Counted from the stretch's first letter, positions 37,894-47,079 are shown. The stretch: DNA of 64,000 nt from M55B112 sp040903745 (GCA_040903745.1 JBBDUV010000037.1:62001-126000), one strand, 5' to 3'. A program made the numbers and translations. The notes: a model not told the origin generated them from the letters alone.

Positions 37894-38988
37894 ATGAAAA
37901 GAATTGTAACATTCGGTGAAATAATGGCACGTTTTTGTCCCGAAAATTTTCAACGATTTCGACATAGCATGCCAGGGAAACTTGACATGACTTTTGCTGG
38001 CGCTGAGGCGAACGTAGCAGCATCTATCGCTATGCTTGGAGGTGATGCTCGTTTTATAACTGCTCTGCCCGATAACGAAATGACTGAGGCCTGCCTTGCA
38101 AATCTAAAAGGAATTGATGTCGATGTATCATGCATTCAAAAGGTTGAGAAAGGAAGGTTTGGCATTTATTTTGTTGAAAAAGGAGCCAATCAGCGACCTA
38201 GCCGGGTAATGTATGACAGGGAATATTCATCCATCTCTCTCACCAGCGGGAAAGCTTATAATTGGGATAAAATGCTGGAGGGAGCCAATTGGTTTCATAC
38301 TACTGGTATCACACCAGCATTATCAGAAATTGCTGCCAACACAACGAAAACGGCTGTTGAAGCTGCCAAGGAGAATGGAGTTACTGTTTCAGTTGATCTT
38401 AACTTCCGGAAAAAATTGTGGCAATGGAAGAGCAACACACCTGCTAACAAATTAGCAGAACAAACGATGCGCTCCATTTTACCCTATGTTGATGTTGTTA
38501 TTGCCAACGAAGAAGATGCTCACGATGTTTTGGGAATATCTGCTGCAAACACAGATGTAGAGAGTGGAGTCCTGGATGTTTCAAAATATTCGGAAGTTGC
38601 CAGGGAGATTGTCCGACAATTTCCAAATTTGAAGAAAGTTGCAATAACGCTTAGGGAGAGTATTTCAGCTACTCATAATAATTGGGGTGCAATGCTGTTT
38701 GATGCTGATTCAGATAAATCATTCTTTGCTCCTACAGATTCAGAAGGGAATTATTCTCCTTACGAAATAAAATCAATAGTTGATCGTATAGGGGGAGGAG
38801 ATTCCTTCGGTGCAGGCTTAATATTTGCCCTGAACACATCCGAATTGTCTAATCCGGAAGATGCAGTCAGGTTTGCCGTTGCTGCCTCGTGTTTATGTCA
38901 TTCAATCAATGGTGATTTCAATTACTCTTCACGATCAGAAGTGGAAGCCCTGATGCAAGGCTCATCTTCTGGAAGGGTAGTAAGATAA
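37894..38988 (+). CDS. kdgK: PfkB-family 2-keto-3-deoxy-gluconate/galactonate kinase
   Basis: 364 residues with the ribokinase fold. The N-terminal GxN motif is GAEANVAASIAMLGG (36-50). The catalytic base is D303 in DRIGGGDSFGAGL. The YxxR-like stretch (SRVMYDREYSSIS) binds the open-chain substrate, as in KDG kinases. It phosphorylates the keto-deoxy acid before the aldolase step. It follows the aldolase by 71 bases and precedes GntP by 129 bases. The 'gluconate' name is by family; a galactonate isomer is equally possible. Confidence 0.88.
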   Translation: MKRIVTFGEIMARFCPENFQRFRHSMPGKLDMTFAGAEANVAASIAMLGGDARFITALPDNEMTEACLANLKGIDVDVSCIQKVEKGRFGIYFVEKGANQRPSRVMYDREYSSISLTSGKAYNWDKMLEGANWFHTTGITPALSEIAANTTKTAVEAAKENGVTVSVDLNFRKKLWQWKSNTPANKLAEQTMRSILPYVDVVIANEEDAHDVLGISAANTDVESGVLDVSKYSEVAREIVRQFPNLKKVAITLRESISATHNNWGAMLFDADSDKSFFAPTDSEGNYSPYEIKSIVDRIGGGDSFGAGLIFALNTSELSNPEDAVRFAVAASCLCHSINGDFNYSSRSEVEALMQGSSSGRVVR

Positions 38989-39117
38989 GTGGCTTAAACT
39001 GCATGAAGATTTTATATATCTTAATTGAAAATATGCAGGCGTTCATGCTAAAAAATATCTTTATAAACTTTTGGAAACCATTCTAAAGTGAGGGAAATCT
39101 AAAATTCTTATCGAGAT

Positions 39118-40449
39118 ATGTTGCTGAATCTTACAATATTGATCTTTTTTCTCTTTTTGCTAATACTATCTATTTCAAAGTTAAATCTCCATCCTTTTAT
39201 AGCGCTTATTATGAGCGCCATAGCACTGGGACTGTCTTTTGGATTAGGGGGGAGAAAAACAGTTGAAGTATTATTGCAAGGATTTAGTAACACTTTGCAG
39301 TGGATTGCTATCATTATAATACTTGGTGCATTTATTGGGGAGGTTCTCAAGGAAACTGGCGGAGCAATTCGAATTTCCAACCGCATTATAGGCTGGTCAG
39401 GTAAAAAGAAATTACCCTGGGCATTGGGGTTAACAGGTTATTTGATATCCATTCCTGTTTTTGTAGATGTAGCTTACATTTTGTTACAGCCGGTCATCGA
39501 ATCAGTTGCGGCAAAAACCAAAAAACCTATACTTTATCTTGGCTTATCTCTTACTGCAGGTCTAACTGTATCGCATACATTAATACCTCCTACACCGGGA
39601 CCTTTGGCTGTTGCATCTTTACTCCATGCAGATATTGGTCGAATGCTGGTTGTGAATATAATTGTAGCACTTTTTGCTATGACTGGGGGGATTTTATTTG
39701 TAAAATTCTTTGTTAAGAATGTCTACATCGAATATGATAAAAAGTTATCCAAAATTTCAATACCCGATCATCCCAATCACGCCGAACCTTTAAATAAGTG
39801 GAAATTTGTTCTTGATCTTATACCAATAATATTACCTATTCTATTAATCGGAATAGGTACATTTATCAAAGCGGATTCAAACACTATCGCGTCAAATATA
39901 GTTGGGTTTATTACCACGCCTTTAATCGCAGTTTTTATAGGGGCATTAATAGCCAGCTTTCAGGTTAAGTCCGGAAATAAAATGGGCACAATAAACCGCT
40001 TGGTTGAACAGGCGATAATCAAATCAGCGATGGTTATTATGATTACTGGGGCAGGAGGTTCACTAGGATTTGTTATTAAAGAAAGTGGAATACAAAATGA
40101 AATAGTCCAGGTATTCTCGCAATATTCTTTCTTAGGCTTCCTGCTTCCCTTTACAGTTGCTTCAATCTTGACAATTTCAACTGGTTCCATAACAGTATCA
40201 CTTGTTGGAACAGCTTCTATGTTAGGTCCCATGTTAAGTAACTTGCCTATGTCTCCTGAAATAACTGCAGCACTTATCGGCTCAGGAGCCTTTATAGTTT
40301 TTCATGCTAATTCAAGCTTTTTCTGGCTATTAAATCGCTTGCATGAAGTGCCTCCCAAAATATTGTACCGAACTTATACTCTTCAATCCCTGGTCATGGG
40401 ATTATCAGGTTTAATCGGGGCATTAATTCTGAAAGTTTCAGGATTTTAG
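39118..40449 (+). CDS. GntP-family gluconate/sugar-acid permease
   Basis: 443 residues with about 12-14 membrane segments. The signatures ETGGAIRISNRIIG, HTLIPPTPGPLAVA (about 156-169) and ANSSFFWL near the C-terminus are those of GntP proton symporters for gluconate and related acids. Placed after the kinase, it could import the acid intermediate (anhydrogalactonate) or a released sugar acid. The last gene before the AraC regulator. It has no partner kinase of the GntK type nearby. Confidence 0.88.
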   Translation: MLLNLTILIFFLFLLILSISKLNLHPFIALIMSAIALGLSFGLGGRKTVEVLLQGFSNTLQWIAIIIILGAFIGEVLKETGGAIRISNRIIGWSGKKKLPWALGLTGYLISIPVFVDVAYILLQPVIESVAAKTKKPILYLGLSLTAGLTVSHTLIPPTPGPLAVASLLHADIGRMLVVNIIVALFAMTGGILFVKFFVKNVYIEYDKKLSKISIPDHPNHAEPLNKWKFVLDLIPIILPILLIGIGTFIKADSNTIASNIVGFITTPLIAVFIGALIASFQVKSGNKMGTINRLVEQAIIKSAMVIMITGAGGSLGFVIKESGIQNEIVQVFSQYSFLGFLLPFTVASILTISTGSITVSLVGTASMLGPMLSNLPMSPEITAALIGSGAFIVFHANSSFFWLLNRLHEVPPKILYRTYTLQSLVMGLSGLIGALILKVSGF

Positions 40450-40548
40450 TTTCTGTTGCGGAACCTGAAGAATAAGCAAGGAGTATTTGTAAAATGAATT
40501 CCTTCAGCGATTTAACAAATAAAAAATTTTACTTTCAGTAATTTTTAA

Positions 40549-40556
40549 TATGTTTG
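40549..40556 (+). promoter_or_regulatory. Candidate -7 promoter element for the AraC-family gene
   Basis: TATGTTTG fits TAnnTTTG and lies 24 bases before the ATG at 40580. Confidence 0.45.
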
Positions 40557-40579
40557 TGAATATTATTAGTTACTGAATC

Positions 40580-41443
40580 ATGAAATTGGTAGTTAAAGAT
40601 AGCAACAGGATAACAGACAGTTGTTTTCATATTTATGAAAAAACGGCTCCCTGTTTTGATGGATCCTGGCATTTTCATAAGGAATATGAACTGTTATTGA
40701 TTACAAAAAGCTCAGGGATTCGGTTTGTGGGTGACAATGTGTCAAATTTTCTGCCTGGTGACCTTGTGTTGGTAGGTCCCCATCTCCCACATTTATGGAG
40801 AAATAATCCATCATACTATAATCAATCGTCTAAAAAATCAGTCCGAACGATTGTAATTAAGTTTCATCCTGATTTTTTGGGAAGAGACTTATTTAAAATC
40901 AACGATTTTGTCAGGATTAATTCAATGCTGGAAAAAGCCAAATACGGAATTTATTTTGGCCTTCGTACAAGTAATATACTTAAAGTAAATATAATAGAAC
41001 TGCTAAACCTCTCAGGTGCAGAGAAAGTTATAAAGTTATTGTCTGTATTGGACCTTTTATCCAAGTGTGAAGATTATTCCCTGCTTTCTGTCTCTGATAT
41101 GCGTCAGAAAATAGATGATAAGAAAAAGAGATGGGACAATGTTATTAAATTTATGTCCGATAATTATTCGAAGGATATATCTCTAGCCAATGTGTCTGAT
41201 ATTGCTTGCATGACTACAAATTCGTTCTGTCGTTTTTTCAAGAATATGACCAATAAATCATTTACGGTTTTTCTGAATGAAATACGCATCAATAACGCCG
41301 CCAGGTTATTGATACAGCAGGAGAATACTATCTCAAATGTTTCATATGATGTAGGTTATAAATCAATTACCAATTTCAACCGGCAGTTCAAGAAGATTAT
41401 TGGAATTACTCCGAGTGAATACAAGAGGAAATTGCAGCCCTGA
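40580..41443 (+). CDS. AraC-family transcriptional regulator with cupin sensor domain
   Basis: 287 residues. Residues 1-100 form an AraC-type cupin (FDGSWHFHKEYELLLI and DNVSNFLPGDLVLVGPHLPH). Residues 185-287 hold two helix-turn-helices: DISLANVSDIACMTTNSFCR and ISNVSYDVGYKSITNFNRQF, ending with the AraC signature KIIGITPSEYKRKL. It is a one-component regulator of sugar operons and, being in the centre of the island, probably responds to an intracellular oligosaccharide or sugar acid of this locus. No operator is identifiable by eye. Confidence 0.92.
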   Translation: MKLVVKDSNRITDSCFHIYEKTAPCFDGSWHFHKEYELLLITKSSGIRFVGDNVSNFLPGDLVLVGPHLPHLWRNNPSYYNQSSKKSVRTIVIKFHPDFLGRDLFKINDFVRINSMLEKAKYGIYFGLRTSNILKVNIIELLNLSGAEKVIKLLSVLDLLSKCEDYSLLSVSDMRQKIDDKKKRWDNVIKFMSDNYSKDISLANVSDIACMTTNSFCRFFKNMTNKSFTVFLNEIRINNAARLLIQQENTISNVSYDVGYKSITNFNRQFKKIIGITPSEYKRKLQP

Positions 41444-41645
41444 AGTGTCAATAATAAGGCCACCGTATTACTATGGAAGGTTAGATACGCCTCTGCTATA
41501 AAGCATTAGAAGGAAATATAATGGAAAACAAGAGGTGCGACAGACTCACAGAAAAGGTAAAGGAAACCCTGAAAATCATCCGGCAGTGCAGAAAATGATA
41601 GCATCCAATATTACAATCATTAACCTGGCAAACTGGCAGGAGGAC

Positions 41646-42695
41646 ATGAAAAGTGGCTTCAAAGGAACAGGTTGCACCGTAACACACAGGATTATATTAT
41701 TCGCTTTGATGGCAGTGATTTTCATGGTGTGTATGCCCATCAATGCGATCTGCCAGGATGCCAATATTGTAGGTCCGGACTATACACCGGATTCGTTGCT
41801 CGCTGATTTGAACAATCCATGGGGATCGCAATTTGAGTTTGAGCTTTCATTTGATGAGGGTTGTATTTATGCAGGTGACGATCCCGCATTGGACCCTGAG
41901 CAGCCCTTACGGAAAAACCGTAAGATTTACGTGTATATTCCTGCGGCCTATAAAGACGGAAGCAGGGCGCCTTTGCTGGTTACACTGGATGGGCCGAGTC
42001 ATTTTTATCAGATATGCAATGCAATGAATAACCTGTCGGTTCAGAATGTACAACATGAAAAGCTACCCGCTTTTGTTCTTATTTCCGTCGAGAATGGCGG
42101 AGGCCTTGGCAAAGGAAGTCAGCGCAGTCTGGAATACGATACCATGTCGGACCGATTTGCCCGATTTATCGATCATGAAGTGTTGCCCGGTGTCCTGAAC
42201 AACGAGGAAATCAGAGAACGATATCCAGGGTTTATCCTTTCAGAGGATCCCTGGGACAGGGCCGTAATGGGTTGCAGTTCAGGTGGGGCCGCTGCGTTTA
42301 CCATGGGTTGGTTTCGGCCCGATCTGTTCCGTCGCATTGTTTCGTATTCCGGGACCTTTGTGGATCAACAAACTGATGAATTGCCTGAAGAGCTCATCTA
42401 CCCTTTGGGGGCCTGGGAATATCATTCAGGAATGAAATTGATCGAAAAAAGTGAAAAAAAGCCGTTGCGCGTTTTCATTCACGTTTCAGAACATGATTTT
42501 GGGTACGAGGCTCCGGAAGAATCGCACCTCAACTGGGTCTTAGCAAATGAACGCATTGCTAAAGAATTAAACAACAAAGGATACGATTACAGGTACTTGT
42601 ATAGCCTAGATTCAGACCACTGCGATGCAAGGGTATTTGAACATACACTGGTCCAAACACTTCTGTGGATCTGGTCTGAAGCCGGGTCCCGATAA
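41646..42695 (+). CDS. Secreted alpha/beta-hydrolase esterase (CE1/enterochelin-esterase-like)
   Basis: 349 residues from the ATG at 41646, which has the purine-rich GGCAGGAGGAC just upstream and gives a signal-anchor (ILFALMAVIFMVCMPINAIC). An ATG at 41535 would put 37 polar residues before it. The hydrolase core has the nucleophile elbow GCSSGG, KIYVYIPAAYKDG as the first strands, LDGPSH as oxyanion loop, and the catalytic His region SLDSDHCDARVFEHT. The family removes acyl groups from sugars (feruloyl, acetyl) or hydrolyses siderophore esters. In a glycan locus an acetyl or aromatic ester remover is most likely. A protein-coding start ambiguity remains. Confidence 0.8.
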   Translation: MKSGFKGTGCTVTHRIILFALMAVIFMVCMPINAICQDANIVGPDYTPDSLLADLNNPWGSQFEFELSFDEGCIYAGDDPALDPEQPLRKNRKIYVYIPAAYKDGSRAPLLVTLDGPSHFYQICNAMNNLSVQNVQHEKLPAFVLISVENGGGLGKGSQRSLEYDTMSDRFARFIDHEVLPGVLNNEEIRERYPGFILSEDPWDRAVMGCSSGGAAAFTMGWFRPDLFRRIVSYSGTFVDQQTDELPEELIYPLGAWEYHSGMKLIEKSEKKPLRVFIHVSEHDFGYEAPEESHLNWVLANERIAKELNNKGYDYRYLYSLDSDHCDARVFEHTLVQTLLWIWSEAGSR

Positions 42696-43065
42696 CAAAT
42701 GCGCCTGGTACGCTGTTTTCCTGTTAAAGTAGATCCATCAGTTGCTTAAGGCTGCATCTATATATTCAATTTAGTATTCAATATTATCTGATAAATGAGA
42801 GGACACCGTGTCCTATATTTTCTGTATTTTCCAATCTTTTATGAAAACCGATTGAATGCGCTGAAATCTTTAACCATCGATCCGGTCCAGAATCGTGTGC
42901 CAAAGTACTCATGTCGTTTTCCGGTATCCAATAGAAGATAAAATAGAGTTGCTTCTTGGTAAATATTGAATATCGAATTCAATGTCTTAAATGTATATTT
43001 GAGTAGTCCTTACGACTATGGGATCGCATATAGAAGATGCTTAAATCATTTTTTAATTAAAGAAT
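42696..43065. other. Intergenic region before the TIM-barrel hydrolase gene
   Basis: About 370 bases with no gene. It includes a short inverted stretch GGACACCGTGTCC (about 42812-42824) and a candidate -7 element at 42994-43001. Confidence 0.45.
42994..43001 (+). promoter_or_regulatory. Candidate -7 promoter element
   Basis: TATATTTG matches TAnnTTTG and lies 65 bases before the ATG at 43066. Confidence 0.45.
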
Positions 43066-44835
43066 ATGAAAATAAATGTCAGAATTTTCAGCCGGCAAAA
43101 CCAACTGCTTCTCATAGTGATGCTGCTTTTTATTCAAAAGGCTGCTTTTACTCAGGAACACATCTCATTTGGAGCACTCACGTTCAACATTGAAGTGCTT
43201 TCAGATCTCACCAGTTATACAGTAACCGAACGCGGCTGGAAATCATTAAGTGGGTATAATGATGCAGATACGATCTTCAGTGCAAATGAGATTATTGACC
43301 GGGAGAGTGGTGAGGTGATCCGTGGTCGGATCGAAGTTTGGTTCAACTATTCTGAGGATTGGTCACTGAAGAACCAGCACGGTCGTTTCAGTTTTGATGT
43401 AAGGGCCCATGTACCTGAATTGATCAGGACCATTCGTGTTACCATAAATAACCTGCCACAAGGAGAACTCATGACGGTTCGCTCCGTCGAAGATCTTACA
43501 GTTAACGGTACAGATGCATCCTTCTCCACCATGGGTGCCCAGATCAGTGGTCTGAAGGTTCATGATAAATGGTTGTCCATAGGCTCACGGGAATATCCAG
43601 TTCCTTACTGGACGGCGAATATGACTGCCAATAAAAACGATGTACAGCTGATCTTCAATACCAGTCTACGCAGGGTGGATGGGCGGAAGTGGTTCAATAC
43701 GAATGCATACCATCTCGAATGGTATTCCAGCCTGGATGATCTGGCTGATGATCATCGAAAGAATGTAATTGAACTGAAGCAGGCCGTGGTGCCCTTTGAA
43801 GAACGAACGGATGTTGCAGAGTGGGTTAAGGATATACGATTATGGGTGATCCTTAGCGGTCGGGCCTGGAAGATATCTCAACCAGATTCCACAGGAAGCT
43901 TTATGAGGCACAATTATGCCCAGATGAAACAACGGCTGATCGAAATGGCAAGGTATTTCGATCCGCATAAAACGGCCATTTATGTGACTGGCTGGGACAG
44001 TTATTATGACTGTACCACTCCGGCATATAAGCCTGATCCGGAAATGGGAGGTGAAGAAGGTTGGCGGGATTTTGTCAATACCGCTCATGAGATGGGCTAT
44101 CACCTTGTCCTGCATTTTGATGCATGGGTAGTTTCTTTTTCGCAGCCCGAGTACTGGGATGTTGTGGATGGATCATGGGTATCGTATAATCCCCGCTTTG
44201 GGCATGGATCGTTTGAACAGATGCATACCACGAACTTCACTTCACTGGATTATGAGCCCTGGAGGAAGATCTTTCTGGACCGGATCGATGATGCAGTGCA
44301 AAAGTACGGGGCCGATGGTGTTCACATGGATCAGACCCATCATTTGTATTACCTTGGCTGGTCAGACAGTGACCATTTTGATAACAGGCGTGGATTCTAC
44401 AGAACGATGATGGCAATAAAACAAAAGTATCCACAATTTGTTTTGCAGTTTGAGCTGCCAAATGAAGCGTCACTTTCATTAACACAGATCGGGGAAAATC
44501 CGACCGCACACACCGGTTGGGAGGTTCCCGATGACAAAGGCATGTTGCCCCTGTTGTTTAAAAAGCTCTATATGCCCTATATCCGAATTGTTGCCCATCT
44601 GAACACATCGGGTCCACACGGTGAATCCGGAACCGTTTTCAAAGCCGTTTCACAGCAGGTTGCCGACGACCGTCTGGAATACATGAGAAGGAACGACTAT
44701 ATCCCGACCCTAAAATTGGCCGATTGGAGAATTGATATCTCTTTGGAAAAAGTACAACAATATTTCGATGCGGCCCTGGAATTTGATGAACGGATTGAAA
44801 GCGGTCAGCTGGACTTTAATTACCGGGGTGATTGA
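43066..44835 (+). CDS. Secreted putative TIM-barrel glycoside hydrolase (DUF6259-like)
   Basis: 589 residues with a signal peptide (1-29, ending KAAFTQ). Residues 30-240 form a beta-sandwich; about 245-560 form a barrel with strands ending in acid or aromatic groups: IYVTGWDSYYD, HLVLHFDAWVV, GADGVHMDQTHHLYY and FVLQFELPNEASLS. The DxD-type acid in GVHMDQTH and the E in FELPNE are plausible catalytic residues. No exact family is recognised. A frameshifted C-terminal remnant of a paralogue lies at 18083-18453. The 3' end overlaps a convergent internally deleted PQQ-type gene by 16 bases. A role in glycan breakdown is inferred from fold and context. Confidence 0.65.
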   Translation: MKINVRIFSRQNQLLLIVMLLFIQKAAFTQEHISFGALTFNIEVLSDLTSYTVTERGWKSLSGYNDADTIFSANEIIDRESGEVIRGRIEVWFNYSEDWSLKNQHGRFSFDVRAHVPELIRTIRVTINNLPQGELMTVRSVEDLTVNGTDASFSTMGAQISGLKVHDKWLSIGSREYPVPYWTANMTANKNDVQLIFNTSLRRVDGRKWFNTNAYHLEWYSSLDDLADDHRKNVIELKQAVVPFEERTDVAEWVKDIRLWVILSGRAWKISQPDSTGSFMRHNYAQMKQRLIEMARYFDPHKTAIYVTGWDSYYDCTTPAYKPDPEMGGEEGWRDFVNTAHEMGYHLVLHFDAWVVSFSQPEYWDVVDGSWVSYNPRFGHGSFEQMHTTNFTSLDYEPWRKIFLDRIDDAVQKYGADGVHMDQTHHLYYLGWSDSDHFDNRRGFYRTMMAIKQKYPQFVLQFELPNEASLSLTQIGENPTAHTGWEVPDDKGMLPLLFKKLYMPYIRIVAHLNTSGPHGESGTVFKAVSQQVADDRLEYMRRNDYIPTLKLADWRIDISLEKVQQYFDAALEFDERIESGQLDFNYRGD

Positions 44836-45129
44836 TCCTGTAAGTTGTAGTCTTTCGTTCGAATAATTAGTGAATGACCATAAACGGCTGGAGTAGCCCA
44901 TAGTTGCCCTTTTAGTTGATTTTCGGCAAGCAGGTTATATTCTTTTCCCTCTTCTATGACCAGAGTTTTCCCATTGGTAGAGAATAAATGGATGTTCCCA
45001 TTTGCCAATAGCAGAGAAGCATTATCCTCTGAAATGGGTCCAATTGTGATCCCCGGTTTCATGTCTGTAACTATGATCAAGCTGCATAGCATTACTGATC
45101 AGGATAAGAATGAGTACGATTTTATTCAA
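44820..45129 (-). pseudogene. Internally deleted PQQ-type beta-propeller gene
   Basis: On the minus strand, starting at TTG (45127-45129), the reading NKIVLILILISNAMQLDHSY and then DHNWTHFRG matches the N-terminus of the intact protein at 18456-19811 (NWTHFRGSKLNG), after which a stop follows. In another frame the C-terminus resumes with LLANGNIHLFSTNGKTLVIE and QLKGQLWATPAVYGHSLIIRT. About 300 codons have been deleted near 45022-45030. It is convergent with the intact hydrolase gene, the reverse of the situation at 18.1-19.8 kb. Confidence 0.85.
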
Positions 45130-45176
45130 AAAACAATAGGTATTTATACTGCTGAATATTCAACAACTATAATTTT

Positions 45177-46193
45177 TCACCATTTTTGAGGCCATTGCGA
45201 CAGGCCCTTAAAGAACTGTAATTCTGTGTAATAAGGTTGAGTCAAATTTTCAATTTCCAACATCTCATCCACCGACAGTTCCTTAAAATTTCTAACTATT
45301 TCAATATTTTCTTCCAACTCCTCTATTGTGTCGCATCCAACAATAATGGTACTTACCGGAAGAGTAAGTACATAATCTATAGCCTGTTTCATGGTAATGA
45401 TTCCACCATGCAAAAAAATACGGTCGCGAGCTGGAATTTTCATACCAATAATTCCCACATTATTTTCCACTGCTGTCGGAAGGAGTTTTTCCACAACTGG
45501 GTCGTGATACTTATCGGCGGCATTTAGCGCAGTAAGTACCACATCAAAAGGAAACTGTTCTAAAAGAATCCGCAATTGGTCGGGTGATTCGTGTCCAGTT
45601 ATACCTAGATGTCTTACTATTCCTTCATCTTGTGCTTTTTTCATTGCTTTTAAAACACCATCCTCGGCGAATATTTTTTCAACATCCTCCTTTTCCGACT
45701 TTTGAACATTGTGAATTTGCCAAAGATCAATTTGGTCTGTTTGTAAATTCTTTAACGACTTCTCAAGGTGGCGCATCGCTCCATTGTAGGTGCGGTCGTG
45801 GGTTTTGGTAGCAATATAAACTTCTGATCTTCTGTGCTTAAGAACCCGACCAATGTTGAGCTCGCTCGTTCCTTGCAATGGTAATTGGTCTTCTCCCTGC
45901 TTTGGTCTTCCATAATACGCAGAAGTATCAATGTAATTAACCCCAAGATCGAGTGCGCGATGGATAAGAGCTTCAGCCTTATCTTCTTTTCCGGGAATTT
46001 CAAGGGTTGCCTGGCCCCCCAAACTAAACATTCCCACCTGATAGCCGGTTTTTCCCAAATGCCTCATAGGCAATTTACCATTGTTTAGGTTATCATACGC
46101 CATCCCAGCTACAGGATATAATCCTGTTGCGAGGGCAACCCCCAATAAGTTTTTAATAACTTGTCTGCGATTAATGTAATGTGTATTTTCCAT
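45177..46193 (-). CDS. Aldo/keto reductase with twin-arginine-type leader
   Basis: 338 residues. The leader NRRQVIKNLLGVALATGLYP (residues 8-27) is Tat-like, so the enzyme is likely exported folded. The AKR tetrad is present: D89 and Y94 in YIDTSAYYG, K130 in YIATKTHD, H161 in WQIHNV. The cofactor is NADP in this family, unusual for a periplasmic site. Exported AKRs occur often in marine glycan loci and may act on sugar aldehydes. Last intact gene of the island's carbohydrate block. Confidence 0.85.
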   Translation of the reverse strand: MENTHYINRRQVIKNLLGVALATGLYPVAGMAYDNLNNGKLPMRHLGKTGYQVGMFSLGGQATLEIPGKEDKAEALIHRALDLGVNYIDTSAYYGRPKQGEDQLPLQGTSELNIGRVLKHRRSEVYIATKTHDRTYNGAMRHLEKSLKNLQTDQIDLWQIHNVQKSEKEDVEKIFAEDGVLKAMKKAQDEGIVRHLGITGHESPDQLRILLEQFPFDVVLTALNAADKYHDPVVEKLLPTAVENNVGIIGMKIPARDRIFLHGGIITMKQAIDYVLTLPVSTIIVGCDTIEELEENIEIVRNFKELSVDEMLEIENLTQPYYTELQFFKGLSQWPQKW

Positions 46194-46502
46194 GATAAAT
46201 TCTTTAATTTCGATTTATTTCAAATGTTCTTCAACCAAAAACTGCATTAACCGTTCAGTAACTAATCAGCCTATTGTCAAAAATAGGTAGTTATGAACAA
46301 TTTTCCGCGGTTTTGCACATATTTTATTGTGATGCATGTGTGGATTTCTCAGATTCAGTGGATATCAACAAAATTAGTGTATTAGTATTGATTTAAAGGG
46401 TTTGCGTAAAGAAAATGACAAATTGAAAGAAAAGCTGGCTAAATACGAACCATTTTTGTTAATTCTAATAGACCATCAAAATTTATAAGAGAAATTTCTC
46501 GC
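46194..46502. other. Intergenic region with a decayed coiled-coil fragment
   Basis: About 310 bases between the aldo/keto reductase and the zinc-finger gene. Most is AT-rich and without genes; the fragment 46381-46488 is described separately. Confidence 0.4.
46381..46488 (+). pseudogene. Short coiled-coil remnant, possibly from an IS66-type transposase
   Basis: The frame reads LKGLRKENDKLKEKLAKYE and soon stops (46486-46488). Such 'LRKEN..LKEKLAKYE' helices open the TnpC protein of IS66 elements, but the motif is short and low-complexity. No terminal repeats or rest of the transposase are visible. Confidence 0.25.
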
Positions 46503-47079
46503 ATGAATAATAATGAGCCAATATGTCCAAAATGTAATTCTCCAATAGTTCTTAAAAAGGGGAAATATGGAAGATTTTTAAGTTGCTCAAATTACCCATA
46601 CTGTGCATTTTCAGATAAACCAAATATTAAGCAATTACTCTACTTCTTAATACGGACAATTGGGTTAAAAGATTATAATTTTGCTGAGGAATTATCTATT
46701 GATATCTTGGAACATAATAGATCAACTGATGCCTTTATAGCGAAAGTGTATTGTCAGCATTATATACAAACCTTGGGTATATTTCGCTGAAAATTTAAAA
46801 GAGTATGATTTTGAATCGGCACTATTATGGACTGAAAGTATGAAAGAATACTTCTATTCAGAGATGTTGGTAACTGCAAATGCATTGGCAACTAATTGGG
46901 AATACAATGATGCACATAATATAGTTTCAGCGGCGATTGATATTAACCCAAAAGAATACCAAGGTTATATGATAAGAGGAGATATTCGTTTTCGTATTGA
47001 TAATGCGAAGTGTTTAGAAGACTATAAATTGGCAGAAAAGCTTGGATGTGAAAAAGCTTTTGAGAGAAAAATAAAATAG
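46503..47079 (+). pseudogene. Zinc-finger (topoisomerase C4-type) protein with a frameshift
   Basis: The first frame (46503-46790, 95 residues) begins with a C4 zinc finger of the topoisomerase I tail type: ICPKCNSPIVLKKGKYGRFL, then SCSNYPYC. Near 46770 the reading shifts: the alternative frame continues WVYFAENLKEYDFESALLW into the second part (46840-47079, ending KAFERKIK), which is helical and TPR-like. Together they make one protein of about 190 residues. A single-base change splits it, either a true frameshift or a sequencing error. Role unknown; these fingers bind DNA. It is the last gene before the right attachment copy. Confidence 0.65.

Noticed and set aside
34538..38988. Rhamnose catabolic operon, suggested by the RhaT-like symporter
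   Set aside because: There is no rhamnose isomerase, rhamnulokinase or rhamnulose-phosphate aldolase; a kinase plus KDPG-type aldolase fits a keto-deoxy acid route better.
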